Of a stretch of DNA of 64,000 nucleotides, positions 61,774 through 64,000 are shown one piece after another. The notes beneath the pieces are model-generated. The model ran no database searches. It was given only the letters and a program-made list of their open reading frames with translations, and was not told the origin of the DNA. Numbering within the stretch: the first letter of the stretch is position 1; the number at the start of each line of letters is the position of its first letter. The DNA is from Hymenobacter perfusus (lineage in GTDB: Bacteria > Bacteroidota > Bacteroidia > Cytophagales > Hymenobacteraceae). The stretch lies in contig NZ_RWIU01000002.1 of NCBI RefSeq assembly GCF_003944765.1, positions 744,001 through 808,000 of the forward strand, given 5' to 3'. Made by a program: the position numbers and the translations under genes.

Positions 61774-61883
61774 CGTCATGCTGAGCGAAGCCGAAGCATC
61801 TCTACCACTTCGTTGGGTTTAGTCTTGCAACGAAGCGGTAGAGATGCTTCGACTGCGGCTGCGCCTTCGCTCAGCATGACGGA
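61774..61883. repeat. Long inverted repeat, family C, inside the RND operon
   Basis: A left arm at about 61774-61813 (CGTCATGCTGAGCGAAGCC, then GCATCTCTACCACTTCGTTG) and a right arm at about 61829-61882 carry a small insertion (ACTGCGGCTGCGCC). It sits in the 190-base gap between the adaptor and pump genes of an otherwise compact operon. Confidence 0.88.
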
Positions 61884-61905
61884 CTGACGCTGCTAGGCTG
61901 ACCGG

Positions 61906-63054
61906 CTACAAAGCGGTGGTCAGGCTGGCGAGGGTCACCGGGCGGGGCGTGATGCGGGAGCCGTCGCGCAGGTCCTGCACGCCTTCGCACACAATCCGCT
62001 CCCCGGCTTTCAGGCCGCTATCCACCACGTAAAAGGCGTCGAGGCGGCTCTGGGGCACGAAGTTGCGCTGGCGCACCTGGCCCCGGGCATCCACCACGTA
62101 CACGTAATTCTTGTCCTGCTGCTCAAACACGGCCTTCTGGGGCACGAGCAGCGCGTCGGTTACGGTGTTGGCCAGACGCACCTTGCCGGTGGCCCCGTGC
62201 TTGAGCAGCCGCTCGGGGTTGGCGAAGCGGGCCCGGAACGCAATGGCCCCGGTACCGGCCTGAAACTGGCTTTCCACGGTTTCAATCTGGCCGGTGGGGG
62301 CGTAGAGCGTGCCGTCGGCCAGCACCAGCCGCACCTGGTTGGTGCTGCGGGCCGAATCCTGCCGGCGCGTTTTCATGTACCCCAGATACTCCGCCTCCGA
62401 CACGTTGAAGTAGGCATACACGGCCCGCGTATCCGACACCGTGGTCAGCAGCGTGCCGTCGTCGATGAGGCTGCCCACCTTCAGCAGCTCCCGGTTCACC
62501 ACGCCGTCAAACGGGGCGCGGATGGTGGTGTAGCTGAGCATGAGGGCGGCGTTGGTGGCGGCCGAGCGGGCTTCCTGCACCGTGGAGCGGGCGGCCGTGA
62601 GCTTGGCCTGGGCCACGTCCAGCTCGGTTTTGGAGATGATGTTCTTCTGGGTCAGCATCCGCACCCGATCCAGCTCCAGGCTGGCCACCCGGGCCTGGGC
62701 CAGGGCGTTGTTGAGCGTGGCCTGGGTGCGCGCCAGCCGGGTTTTGTACTCGGCGTCGTTGAGGTGAAACAGGGCCTGCCCCTGGCGCACTTTCTGGCCT
62801 TCATCCACGTAAATCTTTTCCAGAAAGCCCCGCACCCGGGCCCGCAGCTCCACGTTGCGGGTGGCCTGCACGTCGGCCACGTACTCGCGGCTCAGCACCG
62901 TGTCGCGGGCCGCGAGCTGTACTACGGGCAGGGAAAGCGGCGCTTCCGTGGCGGTGGCAGATTCAGCCGCGCTGTCGGCGCCGCAGCCGGCCAGGGTGGC
63001 GGCGGTCAGCGGCAGCAACAGCCAGCGGAAAGATTTCAACAAGGAAACAGGCAT
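61906..63054 (-). CDS. RND efflux periplasmic adaptor (membrane fusion protein)
   Basis: A 382-residue membrane fusion protein lipoprotein (LLLPLTAATLAGCGADS, Cys at residue 24). Barrel and lipoyl parts are clear: YVADVQATRNVELRARVRGFLEKIYVDEGQKVRQGQALFHLND, a hairpin of two long helices with LSYTTIRAPFDGVVNRELLKVGSLIDDGTLL, and the beta-barrel (QVRLVLADGTLYAPTGQIE). It links the pump at 58536 to the outer membrane channel at 56922. It is the first gene of the operon. Confidence 0.95.
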   Translation of the reverse strand: MPVSLLKSFRWLLLPLTAATLAGCGADSAAESATATEAPLSLPVVQLAARDTVLSREYVADVQATRNVELRARVRGFLEKIYVDEGQKVRQGQALFHLNDAEYKTRLARTQATLNNALAQARVASLELDRVRMLTQKNIISKTELDVAQAKLTAARSTVQEARSAATNAALMLSYTTIRAPFDGVVNRELLKVGSLIDDGTLLTTVSDTRAVYAYFNVSEAEYLGYMKTRRQDSARSTNQVRLVLADGTLYAPTGQIETVESQFQAGTGAIAFRARFANPERLLKHGATGKVRLANTVTDALLVPQKAVFEQQDKNYVYVVDARGQVRQRNFVPQSRLDAFYVVDSGLKAGERIVCEGVQDLRDGSRITPRPVTLASLTTAL

Positions 63055-63148
63055 AGGAGAAGGATGGGGGCAGAGGGTTCGTTACAAAGCTGCCGCGCCG
63101 GCATTAGAGCCGCGTGAGGCTCACATTAGAAAAGGTTAAAACCGGGCC

Positions 63149-63475
63149 TTACACGAAGGCCGTGCGGCAGGCATCCTCGCCCCGACGGCAGGCCTCGGTG
63201 CAGGCGCGGTGCTGGGGCGTATCGAACTGGGTGCATGCGTTGGCGCAGGCCCGGCACAGCTCGGCGCACTCGCGCAGCAGGTGGGGCGTGTGCTCGGCCT
63301 CGCGGGCCAGGAAAGCGGCCGTCAGGCGGCACAAATCGGCACAGTCGCGGCTGAGGCGGAAGCTGCGCAGGTGGGCCAGAAGCGGTAGGTTGGCCAGGCC
63401 GAGGGTGGTACATTGGTCGCAGGCAGTGGCGCAGGTGGCCAGGGCGTTGAGGACGTGTTGTTGGCGGGGAAGCAT
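63149..63475 (-). CDS. Four-helix bundle copper-binding protein (DUF326)
   Basis: A 108-residue protein with 13 Cys residues, starting at the ATG at 63475. The repeated C-x3-C and C-x2-C pairs (CATACDQC, DCADLCR, ECAELCRACANAC, ACTEACRRGEDAC) with helical spacing match the four-helix bundle copper-binding family (DUF326/Csp-like), which stores many Cu(I) ions in a bundle core. It lacks a signal peptide, so it is likely cytosolic. It lies upstream of the RND operon on the same strand, close to a small membrane protein gene. Confidence 0.9.
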   Translation of the reverse strand: MLPRQQHVLNALATCATACDQCTTLGLANLPLLAHLRSFRLSRDCADLCRLTAAFLAREAEHTPHLLRECAELCRACANACTQFDTPQHRACTEACRRGEDACRTAFV

Positions 63476-63526
63476 GAAAACAGGAAGCGGGAAAACACGA
63501 AAAGCCAGCGGCAAAACGCCGGTGGC

Positions 63527-63805
63527 TCAGGGAGTAGCAGAAAGTAGGGGAACGGTCAGCGAATCGGGAGCGGCTACGGCCAGCGGCTGCCGCGCCCGGC
63601 ACTCGGCCAGGGCCCGGCGCGTCTGCACCAGCTCCAGCTCGGCCGCCGATTCCAGCAACGGGCCGTCCGGGTCGTAGGCCAGCGGGTAGGCGGGTTCCTG
63701 GCACAGCAGGTACAGGTTCAGCCCCGTGGACAGCAGCAGCGTGCCCAGCAGTAACCCCAGCAACAGGGCGCGGGAGCCGCGCAGCATGGTCCGTTTCCCC
63801 ATCAT
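63527..63805 (-). CDS. Small membrane-anchored protein (92 aa)
   Basis: A 92-residue protein with one transmembrane segment near the N-terminus (ALLLGLLLGTLLLSTGLNLYLLC) and a short outer domain rich in Leu, Ala and Arg (ESAAELELVQTRRALAECRARQP). It starts at the tandem ATG at 63805/63802. Possibly a periplasmic metal- or stress-related protein, given its neighbour; no family is recognised. Confidence 0.5.
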   Translation of the reverse strand: MMGKRTMLRGSRALLLGLLLGTLLLSTGLNLYLLCQEPAYPLAYDPDGPLLESAAELELVQTRRALAECRARQPLAVAAPDSLTVPLLSATP

Positions 63806-64000
63806 CCCCCAAAGCACGCGTGGCGGGATTAAAACGGTATGAGAAGGAAATTAGAAGAGGTTAAAAGGCCCCGCTGGCCCCTTGGTTCGGTACCGTCGGG
63901 CAGTTACCGTTTCGTAGGGTGTCCGGCTTTGGGTCCGACGAGATGCTGGGCGACCTGGACTGGGAAACCGTTCAGCAACCGACGCGCATGACCGCGTCTC
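63806..64000. other. Upstream region at the window end, no gene seen
   Basis: No coding region can be supported. It includes an AT-rich stretch (63830-63870) that could hold the promoter of the minus-strand genes. The genes beyond the window edge are not visible. Confidence 0.3.

Overview
The window looks like a GC-rich chromosome from the Hymenobacter group (Bacteroidota, Cytophagales). The signs are a Bacteroidota-type promoter pattern (TTTG about 20 bases before TAnnTTTG), SprB repeats, a PorT-type outer membrane barrel, the long form of IspG, and many signal peptides and lipoproteins typical of this phylum. No rRNA, tRNA, CRISPR array or insertion-sequence transposase was found.

Layout. 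0.2-8.6 kb: a tightly coupled phage tail operon on the + strand, ending in a tape-measure protein and a very long hairpin. 8.7-14 kb: accessory envelope genes and a small serine recombinase with a palindromic site in front of it. 14-27.4 kb: redox and NAD(P)-binding enzymes, two secreted thioredoxin-fold proteins, ispG, an acyl-CoA ligase, a bestrophin-type channel, and an Rrf2 regulator with its NAD(P)-binding partner; the last two share a clear operator. 27.7-43.5 kb: leuS, a DUF389 membrane protein, a CrtA-like oxygenase, two aldo/keto reductases around an AraC regulator, slyD and an IGHMBP2-type helicase. 43.5-49.4 kb: an ethanolamine catabolic set (permease, eutB, eutC) on the - strand, in which eutB and eutC are separated by five genes, including a low-GC three-gene cassette. 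49.6-64 kb: two coupled SRPBCC proteins, a third aldo/keto reductase, an S41 protease, a metzincin-type zinc metalloprotease, and a tripartite RND efflux operon preceded by a copper-binding four-helix protein.

The most unusual feature is the density of short dispersed palindromic elements between genes. At least seven families are visible. Family A is a 22-nt hairpin with a conserved 9-bp stem and a variable 4-nt loop. It occurs about 19 times, usually as inverted pairs, and has two stem subtypes that differ by compensatory base changes. Family B has the same 9-4-9 design with an unrelated sequence. Family C is a long inverted repeat with arms of up to 45 bp, and one copy lies inside the RND operon. 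Others are a 26-bp perfect palindrome, a 42-bp tandem array, and two long GC-rich inverted repeats. One more AT-rich element sits in frame inside ispG, and another repeat encodes the C-terminus of the ethanolamine permease. These elements, the low-GC cassette upstream of eutC, and the SprB-bearing tail protein are the best candidates for undescribed biology.
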